NCBI RefSeq assembly: GCF_900099935.1
Contig: NZ_FNEK01000054.1
Span: forward strand, 1-35,022
Origin: Aliiruegeria lutimaris
Lineage (GTDB): Bacteria; Pseudomonadota; Alphaproteobacteria; Rhodobacterales; Rhodobacteraceae
Direction: 5' to 3'
DNA: 35,022 nucleotides
The position numbers and the translations under genes are program-made. Within the stretch, counting starts at the first letter, position 1. The number at the start of each line of letters is the position of its first letter. The notes below the pieces were generated by a model, which was not told the origin of the DNA, ran no database searches, and worked only from the letters and a program-made list of their open reading frames with translations. This document shows, one piece after another, positions 1 to 8,725 of the stretch.

Positions 1-1673
1 GAGCCGAGGCTGTGTGGAAACTCTGTTTGAGGCGTCCTGCAAATGCAGTTCCGATGGTTTCCGGCGTATTTTTCCATTTCCGGTCCAAGTGCTATTTCTG
101 AACGGCTGCGGAGGCGCCAGAAGCGGCCTCCGTTGCGTTAGACGCTGGCAATCTGAAGATCGTGCCCCGGTTCAGGCCGGAATGGCGGCAAGAAGCCCAC
201 GCACACCGATCAGGTTGATCATCCGCTTGATGTTGTAGGCGAGGACATGGAATGCCATCTCGGTGCGGACATTCTTGAGCTTGCGCATCCGGAAGTGCGT
301 CGCACCCATCCAGGCTTTGATTGTGCCGAATGGGTGCTCGACGGTTGAGCGACGTAGCGCCATCAATGTCGGGTCTCGGCTCATGCGGTCGCGCATCTCG
401 TCGACCAGGTGCTCATGCTCCCATCGGGTGATCCGGCGCTCTTTTCCTGTGGTGCAGCGCGCCTTGACTGGGCAGGTCTGACAGACGTTGGCCCGGTAGC
501 GCCGCACCATCAGGCCGCCTTCCTCGGTCGTGTAACGGCGTGTCAGCGTCTCGCCTGCCGGGCAGCGGTAGACATCCGCATCCGCGTCATAGGCAAAGTC
601 GGCCTTCACATACATGCCCTTCTTACGGTTGCCCGAGGTCTCGGGGCGCGGGAGGGTCGTAGTGATGCCAGCCTCGTGACAGGTCAAGATTTCACGGCCG
701 CTGAAGTAGCCTTTATCGGCGACTGCGCTCATCTCCTCGCATCCGAGCGCGGTCTTCGCGCCCTTGGCCATCGGCGAGAGCTGCTCGCGGTCATGCCCGG
801 TATTGATCACATCATGCGTGACGATCAAATGGGTCTCTGAATCCACCGCGGCCTGCGCATTGTAGCCCACAAAACCGCTCCCCTTGGCGCTGGTGGCCAT
901 GGACCGGCTATCCGGGTCGGTCAGGGATATCTGGCTTTCCGGGCTCTCCCTGAGCGCCTGGCCGATATCCACCAAGCGCTCGATCTCCTGACGGATGCGC
1001 TCGCAGCGTCGCGCCAGATTGGCAATCTTCTCAGCCCGGACCTCACCCTCCTCCTGACGGTCGATCCGGACCATTTCATCAAGGTAGCGTTCAATGCTCG
1101 CTACAAGGTGAGCGGTGCGGCTGGCGATCTTGCCCTTGGTGAAGTTCTTGTCGCGGTTGTTCACGGCCTTGAACTTGCTGCCATCAATGGCAACGCAATC
1201 CCCTTTCAGCACCCCGATCCGCCGGCAGAACTCCACGAACTGCGCGCAGGTCTTGCCGATGGCCGGACCGTTGTCGCGCCGAAAATCCGCGATCGTCTTG
1301 TGGTCCGGGACGAGCCGGCCCGTCAGCCACATCACCTCGACATTACGCAGAGCCTCCCGCTCCAGAGCGCGGCTCGAAGGGACGCGGTTCAAATAGCCGT
1401 AGATGAATAGCTTCAGCAGGACCGATGGGTGATAGCCGGGCCGTCCCGTTGGCGCCGGCGCCGTCCGCAGAAATCCAAGTTCCCCAAGATTGATCTCGTC
1501 CACGAAGAGGTCAATCACGCGGACCGGACTGTCCTCGTCGATCCAGTCTTCCAAACGGTTCGGAAAAAGCGTCGCCTGACTTCGGTCCGTCCCCTCGATA
1601 TACCCCGACATGCCTGCCTCCGGTCTTTGCCGAAAAGCATACCGCATTTGGAGTTTTCACACACCCTCGGCCC
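1..1673 (-). mobile_element. IS1182-family insertion sequence, apparently complete
   Basis: Imperfect terminal inverted repeats are visible. Bases 1-24 (beginning GAGCCGAGGCTGTGTGG) match the reverse complement of 1650-1673 (beginning GGGCCGAGGGTGTGTG) at about 20 of 24 positions. They enclose one uninterrupted transposase gene reading leftward, giving an element of about 1.67 kb, normal for IS1182. The window starts at or within a few bases of the left end, so that flank and any target duplication cannot be seen. The right end lies about 170 bp before a regulator gene that seems to lack its 5' half. Confidence 0.85.
172..1611 (-). CDS. IS1182-family DDE transposase
   Basis: A 479-residue transposase that cuts and joins the ends of the enclosing insertion sequence. 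I chose the ATG at 1611 (protein MSGYIEGTDRSQ...) because family proteins begin this way; an in-frame ATG 36 nt upstream adds only an unlikely leader. The N-terminal third has the IS1182 DNA-binding region (GRPGYHPSVLLKLFIYGYLN). Candidate catalytic residues are the Asp in AIDGSKFKAVN, the Asp in AVADKGYFSG and the Glu in STVEHPFGTIK. Between the second Asp and the Glu is a Cys-rich patch (CRCPAG-like, then CQTCPVKARC) typical of the family. The frame is intact, so the copy may be active. It reads opposite to the regulator on its right. Confidence 0.93.
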   Translation of the reverse strand: MSGYIEGTDRSQATLFPNRLEDWIDEDSPVRVIDLFVDEINLGELGFLRTAPAPTGRPGYHPSVLLKLFIYGYLNRVPSSRALEREALRNVEVMWLTGRLVPDHKTIADFRRDNGPAIGKTCAQFVEFCRRIGVLKGDCVAIDGSKFKAVNNRDKNFTKGKIASRTAHLVASIERYLDEMVRIDRQEEGEVRAEKIANLARRCERIRQEIERLVDIGQALRESPESQISLTDPDSRSMATSAKGSGFVGYNAQAAVDSETHLIVTHDVINTGHDREQLSPMAKGAKTALGCEEMSAVADKGYFSGREILTCHEAGITTTLPRPETSGNRKKGMYVKADFAYDADADVYRCPAGETLTRRYTTEEGGLMVRRYRANVCQTCPVKARCTTGKERRITRWEHEHLVDEMRDRMSRDPTLMALRRSTVEHPFGTIKAWMGATHFRMRKLKNVRTEMAFHVLAYNIKRMINLIGVRGLLAAIPA

Positions 1674-1842
1674 AAACCGGAAGCTGATTGAACACAAGAA
1701 AACCGACGGGACCGACGGAAAGCAGAGATTTGTCGCGCGACCGAGAAAATCCGCCCCGCATGCTCTTGGACGTTCGGCCTGGGTGATCCATGCCACCCCT
1801 CCGGGATAGACGACAGCGGCCTTCTATGTTCGTATCAGTGCC

Positions 1843-3465
1843 ATGCAGCGCGAATATCACTTCGATCGTGAGACGTCGCCCGAGAACTGGCGTGTTGCGA
1901 TGCAGGGATCAGGGCCGCGCGGAAACGTGCGCGTTCCCGCGGCCTCGAGCTATCCCGGTGGGGGCAGAATCGACCGCGGCCTTGCGCTAGCATTCACATT
2001 GGCAAAGCACGGGCGCGTGGCCGAGGCGAGGCAGGTGTTTGGCAGGGTCGAGACTGGTTTCGAGGGCCAAGCAGAACAACCGGAGAAATGGCGGGCGGAG
2101 TTCGTTCTTGTCGACGCCCATATTCGGGCCTACGAGGGCAGAACCCTTTCTTCAGCCGACATCGACAACCTGAAGCGCACCCTCGAGGTCGCCGACCGGC
2201 AGGACTACATCGGCCAGGGGCTTGCCTTGAATCAACTCTGCTTGGCCTACGTGCATTCCGGCCATTTGGACCGGGCTCAGGAATACGGCGAAAGCGCGAT
2301 CCGGCTGTATCACCAGGGCGATGCGGAACTCGGCTCATTGCACCTGTTGGCCCATCTCGGGCAGATCAAGTTGATGCGCGGCGATCTCGAAGGTGCCGCG
2401 GCCGAGTACACCGCACTTGAAGAAAGGCTGTCTGGCCTGCCATTCGCCGACACAGCGTTGCTGGCCGTCAGCCGGGCGTTGCGATCAGAGGTCGCCTATG
2501 AAACGAACGAGCTGGAAGAGAGCCGAGCACTGCTCGAGAGTGCAATCGATAGCATCGAAGAAGACGATGCATGGCTAGATGTGCGCGCGGCCGCCTATAG
2601 GGTTCGTATCAGGCTCGCGCTCAGCAGGTTTGGCCTTCCGGGGGCACTGACCGAACTGTCACGTTGCGAACACGCTGCCGAGAAACGAGCGATGCCCCGG
2701 TTGCTTCGTCTGGTCAAGTTCGAGCGGATCCGAGCCCTGACGCTGTGCGATGAACTGGACGGAGCCCAGAAGATCATGCGCAGCATCGGGATAGAGCCGC
2801 AGAAGCTGGAGTGGCACGACGAAAATGATTGGGTCTTCAGGCAGGGAAGCGCTGCCGTCGCAATTTCGCGTTGGCTGGTTCGCACAAGGCGCGCGCGAGA
2901 TGCGCTCGTGCTGCTTGAGCCGGTTGAGGACTCGGCAATCCGGCGGGGTCAGCTGCTGACATTGGCCAAACTCCGGGTCATCCGCGCAGAAGCGCATTGG
3001 CGGCTAAACCAGAAGAGTGATGCAACGAGCGCGATCGTGTCCGCGGTCCGCCTGCTGGGCCAGCAACCGTTTCGTCGGTTCATCCTCGACGAGGGCCCGG
3101 AAGTGTTCCGGATCGTTCAAGCAGTGTTGGATGGTGAGCGACTGAGTTCACCGCTGGACCGCCAACACCGCACCAGGTTTGCCGAACTGGCGCACTACTT
3201 CGCCGTGCAGACCCCGGATCGCAGGCGCAATGACGCGCCGTCGACGGGCAGTCCATCGACCAGCGCCGGGTACCAGAAATACCTGGAGCTTCTGACGATT
3301 GGCCTGTCCAACAAGGAAATCGCGCGCACCATGGGCGTTTCGGTAAATACGGTGAAATACCATTTGAAGGCGATTTTCGCGGACCTGCGGGTTTCCAATC
3401 GAACCCAGGCCGTCGCCGAGGCAAGCCGGCTCAAGATCATCGATCGGCACCATCCCGACAAGTAG
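1843..3465 (+). CDS. LuxR-type (LAL/MalT-like) regulator, probably 5'-truncated
   Basis: An open frame of 540 residues. The last ~65 residues form a LuxR/GerE helix-turn-helix (LTIGLSNKEIARTMGVSVNTVKYHL), a DNA-binding and dimerising domain. The preceding ~400 residues are a helical repeat array like the MalT effector-sensing region (GHLDRAQEYGESAI, GDLEGAAAEYTALEERL). LAL proteins usually run to about 900 residues with an N-terminal AAA+ ATPase; none is present here. The first ~45 residues look non-protein-like and an in-frame stop lies at 1807-1809. The IS1182 end is 170 bp upstream, so the simplest reading is a remnant whose front was lost, though a short active form is possible. It probably once controlled the downstream racemase/ABC operon on the same strand. 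Confidence 0.7.
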   Translation: MQREYHFDRETSPENWRVAMQGSGPRGNVRVPAASSYPGGGRIDRGLALAFTLAKHGRVAEARQVFGRVETGFEGQAEQPEKWRAEFVLVDAHIRAYEGRTLSSADIDNLKRTLEVADRQDYIGQGLALNQLCLAYVHSGHLDRAQEYGESAIRLYHQGDAELGSLHLLAHLGQIKLMRGDLEGAAAEYTALEERLSGLPFADTALLAVSRALRSEVAYETNELEESRALLESAIDSIEEDDAWLDVRAAAYRVRIRLALSRFGLPGALTELSRCEHAAEKRAMPRLLRLVKFERIRALTLCDELDGAQKIMRSIGIEPQKLEWHDENDWVFRQGSAAVAISRWLVRTRRARDALVLLEPVEDSAIRRGQLLTLAKLRVIRAEAHWRLNQKSDATSAIVSAVRLLGQQPFRRFILDEGPEVFRIVQAVLDGERLSSPLDRQHRTRFAELAHYFAVQTPDRRRNDAPSTGSPSTSAGYQKYLELLTIGLSNKEIARTMGVSVNTVKYHLKAIFADLRVSNRTQAVAEASRLKIIDRHHPDK

Positions 3466-3903
3466 TCAAACGTCACGCTCCATCAAGGCATGGAGAGACA
3501 CATACCCCGCACCCGCGGATTTGGGGTCCTCGCGATGTACGTTTCGACTTTCGGGATTTTGAAGATCTGGATGCGGCCATCCTCGTCGCACCAGGTGAGA
3601 CCAGTCGCCGCGGCGCAGCTTTGCATTGCAGCGTTGGTAGGTCGATCAGACATAGAAGGTATCAAAGTGAATCTGCACTGTCCGCTCGCGTTCACCGAAC
3701 GTAGACAACCTACCGCAAATTCGACCGACAGGCTGTTTCACACGCCTGAAAAGCGATCAAGCACAAACACTTGACTACGGCGGGCGCGATTTCGCGGACA
3801 GACGCAGGCTCCCGGTGAAACCGCCACTACCCGAAAGGGTAGTCGTTTTGCCCAGGCGGCCCACGTACCGTTCTCCTGGGACTCGCGGAAAGGTCAACAA
3901 ACC
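3466..3903. other. Gene-poor 438-bp leader before the transport operon
   Basis: Short open frames occur on both strands (for example a minus-strand frame ending at 3483), but none has a recognisable domain or a good ribosome site. The only clear structure is the palindrome at 3826-3843 just before the racemase gene. I read this stretch as the control region of the operon that begins at 3904. Confidence 0.5.
3826..3843. promoter_or_regulatory. Perfect palindrome ACTACCC-GAAA-GGGTAGT, candidate operator
   Basis: ACTACCC (3826-3832) and GGGTAGT (3837-3843) are perfect inverted copies around GAAA. The site is 60 nt upstream of the racemase ATG and a few bases before a -35-like TTGCCC (3848-3853), a position that suits activation by a dimeric regulator. 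LuxR-type HTH proteins bind short palindromes, and one is encoded immediately upstream. It could also act as a small RNA hairpin, but there is no T-run after it. The link to the regulator is inference. Confidence 0.5.
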
Positions 3904-4659
3904 ATGACAAGCATCCGTGTCATCACGCCAATTGTCTCGGTCGGATTCCGAGACGATACACCGCTTCAGAGCGCTGTGCCCGCCGGCTGCACGCTGTCGT
4001 CCGTTTTCCTCAAGAACGGCCCGGCTTCGGTCGAATCCGCTATCGATGAGGTCCTGGCAGCGCCCGGAGTCGCGGACGCGGCGCTCAACGCCGAGGCGGA
4101 CGGGATCGAAGCCGTCGTGATTGACTGCATGCTTGACCCAGGTCTTGACGCGGCCCGCGAGGCAGTGGCGTTTCCGGTGATCGGCTGCGGCGAGGCGGGG
4201 CTCAAGGCGGCGGCCGAGGCCGGGCCTTTCTCCGTCGTCACGGTTCTCGACCGGCAGGCACGGGCCTTCCGTGAGCTGGCGGTCCGCCACGGCTTGGGAG
4301 ATCGGCTGATGTCGGTGCGCGGCATCGGGGTCTCGGTACTGGGACTCGAGGGGGACCGTCCGAACTCAATCGAGGCGACAATCCGCGAGTGCCGCCGCGC
4401 CGTAGAGGAAGACGGGGCAAAAGCCGTGGTCTTCGGCTGTACCGGGATGCTTGGATTTGCCGATCCGGTTCGGGACGCTTTGGGCGACAGGATCGATCAG
4501 GTCATCGATCCGTTGCCGCACGCCGTTGCCCTTGCCCACCAGTCGGTTCTGGCAGGCGTGAGGACCGACAAAGCGGTCTATCCCTATCCCGATCCGAAAC
4601 CGGCGCTCGGGTTCACTGCATGGGCGGCGCTGAACGAGCTACTGGAACGCAAGAAATGA
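3904..4659 (+). CDS. Asp/Glu/hydantoin racemase-family protein
   Basis: A 251-residue cytoplasmic protein of the cofactor-independent two-cysteine racemase family, which inverts the alpha carbon of amino acids or 5-substituted hydantoins. The catalytic pair is visible: Cys75 in VVIDCMLDPG and Cys179 in VFGCTGM, spaced as in hydantoin and Asp/Glu racemases. The length is typical. The ATG at 3904 follows GGAAAGG (3887-3893). It is the first gene of a transport operon and overlaps the first permease by 4 nt (ATGA). The DUF917 gene at the operon end makes a hydantoin-like substrate more plausible than aspartate or glutamate, but other members of the family act on malonate or maleate, so the substrate stays open. 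Confidence 0.85.
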   Translation: MTSIRVITPIVSVGFRDDTPLQSAVPAGCTLSSVFLKNGPASVESAIDEVLAAPGVADAALNAEADGIEAVVIDCMLDPGLDAAREAVAFPVIGCGEAGLKAAAEAGPFSVVTVLDRQARAFRELAVRHGLGDRLMSVRGIGVSVLGLEGDRPNSIEATIRECRRAVEEDGAKAVVFGCTGMLGFADPVRDALGDRIDQVIDPLPHAVALAHQSVLAGVRTDKAVYPYPDPKPALGFTAWAALNELLERKK

Positions 4660-5561
4660 GCAGTGCTCCGCAGATCGAAGCCCGGCGACCGATTGGTGTC
4701 AACGCCAAGCACCTCAGGTGGCTTCTTGTGGTGCCGCTGACGATTTTCTTCGTGGTCTTCTTTGTCGTTCCGGTTGGCCTGATCTTTGCAACATCGTTCA
4801 ACCCCCAGACGATCGGACAGGTTTCCGTGACCTGGGATCTGACGCTTGAAAACTATGTCCGCTTCTTTTCGCGCTCGAATTACTTGATGGCGGCGGGGCG
4901 TTCGGTGCTGCTGGCGACGTTGGTCTCGCTGATCACGCTCGTCATTGCCTACCCGATGGCCTTCGTGATCGCGAAGACCGAAAACGCGGCGCGCAACACG
5001 GTCCTGCTCATCCTCGTGCTTGCCGCGATGCAACTCGATATGGTGATCCGGATTTACGGCATGATGGTAATCCTCGGTGACAACGGGCTGATCAACCAGA
5101 TGCTCGCGGCTCTCGGTATCACCGACCCGGATCAGCCGGTCCAATTCATGTACAATTTCCTGGGGGTTATCCTCGGGTTGGTCCAATTCTCCCTACCGTT
5201 CATGATCCTGACCCTGGTCGGCGTCATCCGCGGGATCAACCCCAGCCTTGAAGAGGCGGCGCGCAGTCTCGGTGCAACGCCGCGCCGCACTTTTCTTCGG
5301 GTAACCCTGCCGGCCTCACTGCCCGGCATACTCTCCGGCTCGCTGCTTGTGTTCGCGTTGTCGATCTCCTCGTACATCGTGCCGGCTTTGATGGGTGGGT
5401 TCCGCGTGGGCGTGCTGCCGATCCATATCTTCCAGCAGGTTGCCGAGGGTGCGCGCTTCCAATTTGGCGCAACGATCGCCGTCATCCTGTTCCTCATCAG
5501 CGCGGGCGCCGTCACCGTGTACCTGCGGGTCGGCGCGCGGCATTCGGGAGGGCTTGCCTGA
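4656..5561 (+). CDS. ABC transporter permease, PotB-like
   Basis: A 301-residue inner-membrane permease. The start ATG at 4656 overlaps the racemase stop (ATGA), giving MSSAPQIEARRP and a short cytoplasmic tail before the first membrane helix (LLVVPLTIFFVVFFVVPVGL). About six hydrophobic segments follow. The EAA loop that contacts the ATPase is present near residue 200 (EEAARSLGATPRRTF). The sequence type is that of spermidine/putrescine-class importers, a group that also carries many other small cationic or amide compounds. It pairs with the next gene to form the membrane channel. The frame is open farther upstream, inside the racemase gene, but that part is a shadow. Confidence 0.9.
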   Translation: MSSAPQIEARRPIGVNAKHLRWLLVVPLTIFFVVFFVVPVGLIFATSFNPQTIGQVSVTWDLTLENYVRFFSRSNYLMAAGRSVLLATLVSLITLVIAYPMAFVIAKTENAARNTVLLILVLAAMQLDMVIRIYGMMVILGDNGLINQMLAALGITDPDQPVQFMYNFLGVILGLVQFSLPFMILTLVGVIRGINPSLEEAARSLGATPRRTFLRVTLPASLPGILSGSLLVFALSISSYIVPALMGGFRVGVLPIHIFQQVAEGARFQFGATIAVILFLISAGAVTVYLRVGARHSGGLA

Positions 5562-6361
5562 TGGGGCGCAAAATACCCCTTCCGATGCTGATCATGGCGA
5601 TCCTTGGCTTTTGCTACATGCTGGTGCCGATCGTCATCGTGGTGCTGGCCGGGCTCACCGCGGGCGAGTTCCTGACTTTTCCACCCGAGGGTCTCTCGCT
5701 GCGCTGGGTGATCGCGTTCCTCCAATCGGAGAAATACCTCTCGGCGTTCTTCTTCTCGTTCCGCCTGGCTTTAATGACGATGATCGTCGCGACGATCATC
5801 GGAACCGCCGCGGCGCTGTTTCTGTCGCGCACCCGGTTCATCGGGCGTGGCGCGATGCGTGCCTTCTTCCTTTCGCCGGTGGTGCTGCCCGGGGTGGTGA
5901 TCGGCTTTGCTCTGTTCGCCTTTTACATCTCGACCGGCATTGGCCTCACGCGCACAATCTGGGGGCTCTGGATCGGCCATATCCTTTACTCGACACCTTA
6001 CGTGATCGGGACCGTCGGCGCCGCGCTCGCCAGCTACGATGTTTCGCTCGACGAAGCCGCCCGCAGCCTCGGTGCCTCGCCGATGCGCACATTCAGGAAG
6101 GTGACCTTGCCCAACATCAGCCAGGGCATCCAGGCCGGGTCGATTTTCGCCTTCATCGTCAGCTTCGGCCAGTTCGAAGTATCGCTGTTCCTGTCGGCAC
6201 CGAATTCCGAGCCGTTGCCGATCGCGATGTACAACTCGCTGCGTTACAAGTTCGACCCCTCCGCTGCCGCGGCCGGGATCTTCGCCATCATGCTCGTCAC
6301 CGCCTCGGTCCTGCTGACCAACCGGCTGGTCAACATCCGGCGCCTGCTCGACCGAAATTGA
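5561..6361 (+). CDS. ABC transporter permease, PotC-like
   Basis: A 266-residue second permease. Its ATG shares one base with the stop of the first (TGATG), so the two subunits should be made in equal amounts by coupled translation. The first helix is LPMLIMAILGFCYMLVPIVI; the C-terminal half carries the EAA loop (DEAARSLGASPMRTFRKV) that docks on the ATPase. The length is typical for PotC-class subunits. It ends 33 nt before the binding-protein gene. Confidence 0.9.
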   Translation: MGRKIPLPMLIMAILGFCYMLVPIVIVVLAGLTAGEFLTFPPEGLSLRWVIAFLQSEKYLSAFFFSFRLALMTMIVATIIGTAAALFLSRTRFIGRGAMRAFFLSPVVLPGVVIGFALFAFYISTGIGLTRTIWGLWIGHILYSTPYVIGTVGAALASYDVSLDEAARSLGASPMRTFRKVTLPNISQGIQAGSIFAFIVSFGQFEVSLFLSAPNSEPLPIAMYNSLRYKFDPSAAAAGIFAIMLVTASVLLTNRLVNIRRLLDRN

Positions 6362-6394
6362 AACCCAAAAAAGCAACCACAGGGAGTACCAACC

Positions 6395-7504
6395 ATGACG
6401 ATCAAGAAAACAACGCAGACACGTCGGTCATTTCTGAAGCGGGGCGTTGCCCTCGGCGCGGCCAGCACCGTCCCGTCGACATTCTACATCAACCACGCCT
6501 GGGCCCAAGACACGAGCTATGACGGCGGTATGTTCGACGCCGACGGTGCCACCCTGAACGTCGGCGAATGGGGCGGCGGCTGGGAGGAGTTCGTCCGCAA
6601 GGCGCTGACGGACCAGTTCGAACAAGACTTCAACTGCAAGATCAACTGGGACAGCTCGTTCCCATGGTTCCCCAAATTCGTGACCCAGGGCGCGCAGGAT
6701 CCGGTCTACGACATCTGCAACTGGAACCTGCCTAACCTCACCCAGACCAAGCAGGCCGGCGACTTCTTCCTGACCACGGACGAGGTTCGAGCCAATGTGC
6801 CCAACGCCGCCGATTGCTGGGACTTTGCTTTCGCCTCTGGCGCTGGTGTGACCTGGGCCTACATGCCTTACGTCTATGCCTTCCGGACCGACGCCGGCGA
6901 CGCGCCGACGAGCTTTCGCGATTTCTGGGACGCGCGTTTTGCGAACAAGCGCGGGACCTACGGCACCGAGAATGGCCTGATGCACGCCTTCTTCATGGCC
7001 ACGGCGCAGGAGTTCGGCAAGGACCAGTACGATATGGACGCGGCCTTCCAGGCGCTGGAAGACGCGATGCCGATGAAGGTGTCCGAGTTCACCTTCAACA
7101 TGCTCTCGCTGCTCGAGCGCGGCGAGGTGGATATCGCGGTGCATATCGAGGGCGAGGCGCTCTCGCTCAAGCGCAAGGGCGTGCCGGTCGATGTCTGGGA
7201 GTGGGACAGCCACCCGATCCTGACCCAGACCAAGACGATCAGCCGCTATTCCGACCCGATGCAGAAGAAACTTGCCTTCGCGCTCCTGAACCGGACGCTG
7301 AGCCCGGATTTCCTCAACGCCTTCGGCGACGAGTTTATGTGGCGCCCAACCAACTCAAAGGCATCGATCACCGCGCCGCTGGCCGAAAACGGCGTCGAAA
7401 ACACCGCCGATGCGACCAAGGCGTTCTGGGTGCCCGATTGGGATTTCTTCGTCGAGAACAAGCTCGATATCACCGATCGGCTGAACCAGATCTTCGGTCT
7501 CTGA
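6395..7504 (+). CDS. ABC transporter substrate-binding protein with Tat signal
   Basis: A 369-residue periplasmic binding protein of the PotD-like extracellular solute-binding class. The N-terminus has a twin-arginine signal (TRRSFLKRG, residues ~9-17), a hydrophobic stretch and a probable cleavage site after AWA near residue 37, so it is exported folded. It should capture the substrate and hand it to the two permeases just upstream. GGGAG (6382-6386) precedes the ATG. A strong stem-loop follows the stop codon, which may raise the level of this subunit relative to the ATPase. The ligand cannot be read from the sequence. Confidence 0.88.
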   Translation: MTIKKTTQTRRSFLKRGVALGAASTVPSTFYINHAWAQDTSYDGGMFDADGATLNVGEWGGGWEEFVRKALTDQFEQDFNCKINWDSSFPWFPKFVTQGAQDPVYDICNWNLPNLTQTKQAGDFFLTTDEVRANVPNAADCWDFAFASGAGVTWAYMPYVYAFRTDAGDAPTSFRDFWDARFANKRGTYGTENGLMHAFFMATAQEFGKDQYDMDAAFQALEDAMPMKVSEFTFNMLSLLERGEVDIAVHIEGEALSLKRKGVPVDVWEWDSHPILTQTKTISRYSDPMQKKLAFALLNRTLSPDFLNAFGDEFMWRPTNSKASITAPLAENGVENTADATKAFWVPDWDFFVENKLDITDRLNQIFGL

Positions 7505-7513
7505 GCCAATGTT

Positions 7514-7538
7514 CCGGGCCGAGGGCACCCTGGCCCGG
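7514..7538 (+). promoter_or_regulatory. Stem-loop between binding-protein and ATPase genes
   Basis: CCGGGCC (7514-7520) pairs with GGCCCGG (7532-7538), and AGGG/CCCT extends the stem inward with one bulged base. It lies just after the binding-protein stop and before the ATPase start, without a T-run. In binding-protein transport operons such hairpins commonly stabilise the upstream mRNA so that the binding protein outnumbers the membrane complex; that role here is inference. Confidence 0.55.
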
Positions 7539-7573
7539 CCACCAAAGCTTCGTCCTCCAACCAGGAAATCCAG

Positions 7574-8647
7574 ATGTCCTCCGTTGAATTCAAAGGCGTC
7601 AGCAAGGCCTTCGGTCGCACGGTTGCGGTCGAACAGACCGATCTTGTCGTCCAGCAGGGCGAGTTTTTTTCCATGCTCGGACCGTCGGGCTGCGGCAAGT
7701 CCACAACCTTACGGATGCTCGCGGGGTTCCTGACGCCCACCACTGGCCGGATCCTGGTGAACGGACGTGACATCACCGACCTGCCGCCCGAGGCGCGCGG
7801 GATCGGGATCGTCTTCCAGAACTACGCGATCTTTCCGCATATGAATGTCTACGACAATATCGCTTTCGGGCTGGTCGAGCGCCGCCAGGACAAGGCCACG
7901 ATCCGGCGCAAGGTCGAGGCGGCGCTCGAGCAGGTCGGGTTGACGGGATACGGCGAGCGATTTGAGCGCGAATTGTCGGGGGGGCAAAAGCAACGGGTCG
8001 CCCTTGCGCGTGTGTTGGTCATCGAGCCCGAGATCCTGTTGCTCGACGAACCGCTGTCCGCGCTCGACAAGAAGATGCGCGAAGAGATGAAGTTCTGGAT
8101 CAAGGACATCCAGAAATCGATTGGCATCACGACCGTCTATGTGACCCACGACCAGTCGGAAGCGCTCACCATGTCGGACCGCATCGCCGTGATGAACGAG
8201 GGGCGGATGCTTCAGGTCGGCACGCCGGTCGACATTTACGAAAAGCCGGCATCGCGGTTCATAGCCGAGTTCATAGGCGATTCAAACCTGCTTGACGTAA
8301 CAGTCGTGAAATCGAACGGCACGCGGTGCGACGTCGATCTCGGCGACGGGCTGATCGTGCCCGCGCATGTGTCCGACACGGTCCGCCTCACGCCCGGCAG
8401 CTCCGCCGGCCTGCTGATCCGCCCGGAGATGCTGCGTCTTGCGCCAGCCCTCAAAGGTGAAGGGCCGCGGCTGACCGGCAAGGTGGTCGACAGGGTCTAT
8501 CAAGGCGCGCTCCGGCGCTACCACGTGGCCGCTGGCCGCCACGAACTGGTGGTCGAGGTGCCCAACCGTCCCGAACTCTCCCCGCTCTCACCGGGGGCGG
8601 AGGTACAGCTTTTCTGGAGCGAAGAGAGCGGCGTCGCCGTGCCATGA
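7574..8647 (+). CDS. ABC transporter ATP-binding protein, PotA-like
   Basis: A 357-residue cytoplasmic ATPase that powers the importer. Walker A is GPSGCGKST (residues 36-44), the Q-loop is FQNYAIFPH, the ABC signature is LSGGQKQR (from 134), Walker B is ILLLDEP (154-160), and the switch His is in YVTHDQSEA. After about residue 235 comes a C-terminal TOBE-type domain (EKPASRFIAEFIGDSN, then beta-rich sequence), which in this class can bind ligands or regulators. The gene follows the binding protein after a 69-nt gap with a stem-loop and precedes the DUF917 gene. PotA-like proteins also energise transporters for iron, thiamine and other compounds, so the name indicates class only. Confidence 0.93.
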   Translation: MSSVEFKGVSKAFGRTVAVEQTDLVVQQGEFFSMLGPSGCGKSTTLRMLAGFLTPTTGRILVNGRDITDLPPEARGIGIVFQNYAIFPHMNVYDNIAFGLVERRQDKATIRRKVEAALEQVGLTGYGERFERELSGGQKQRVALARVLVIEPEILLLDEPLSALDKKMREEMKFWIKDIQKSIGITTVYVTHDQSEALTMSDRIAVMNEGRMLQVGTPVDIYEKPASRFIAEFIGDSNLLDVTVVKSNGTRCDVDLGDGLIVPAHVSDTVRLTPGSSAGLLIRPEMLRLAPALKGEGPRLTGKVVDRVYQGALRRYHVAAGRHELVVEVPNRPELSPLSPGAEVQLFWSEESGVAVP

Positions 8648-8725
8648 ACCCAGGCCCCCGTCGCCAGGCCGGCAAATCACGCAAGCCCACCCCACAACCG
8701 CAGCGACTGCGAGAAGGAGATTTCG

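Noticed and set aside
3483-3774. Short frames on both strands before the racemase operon
   Set aside because: Mutually overlapping, without motifs or ribosome sites; treated as control-region DNA.
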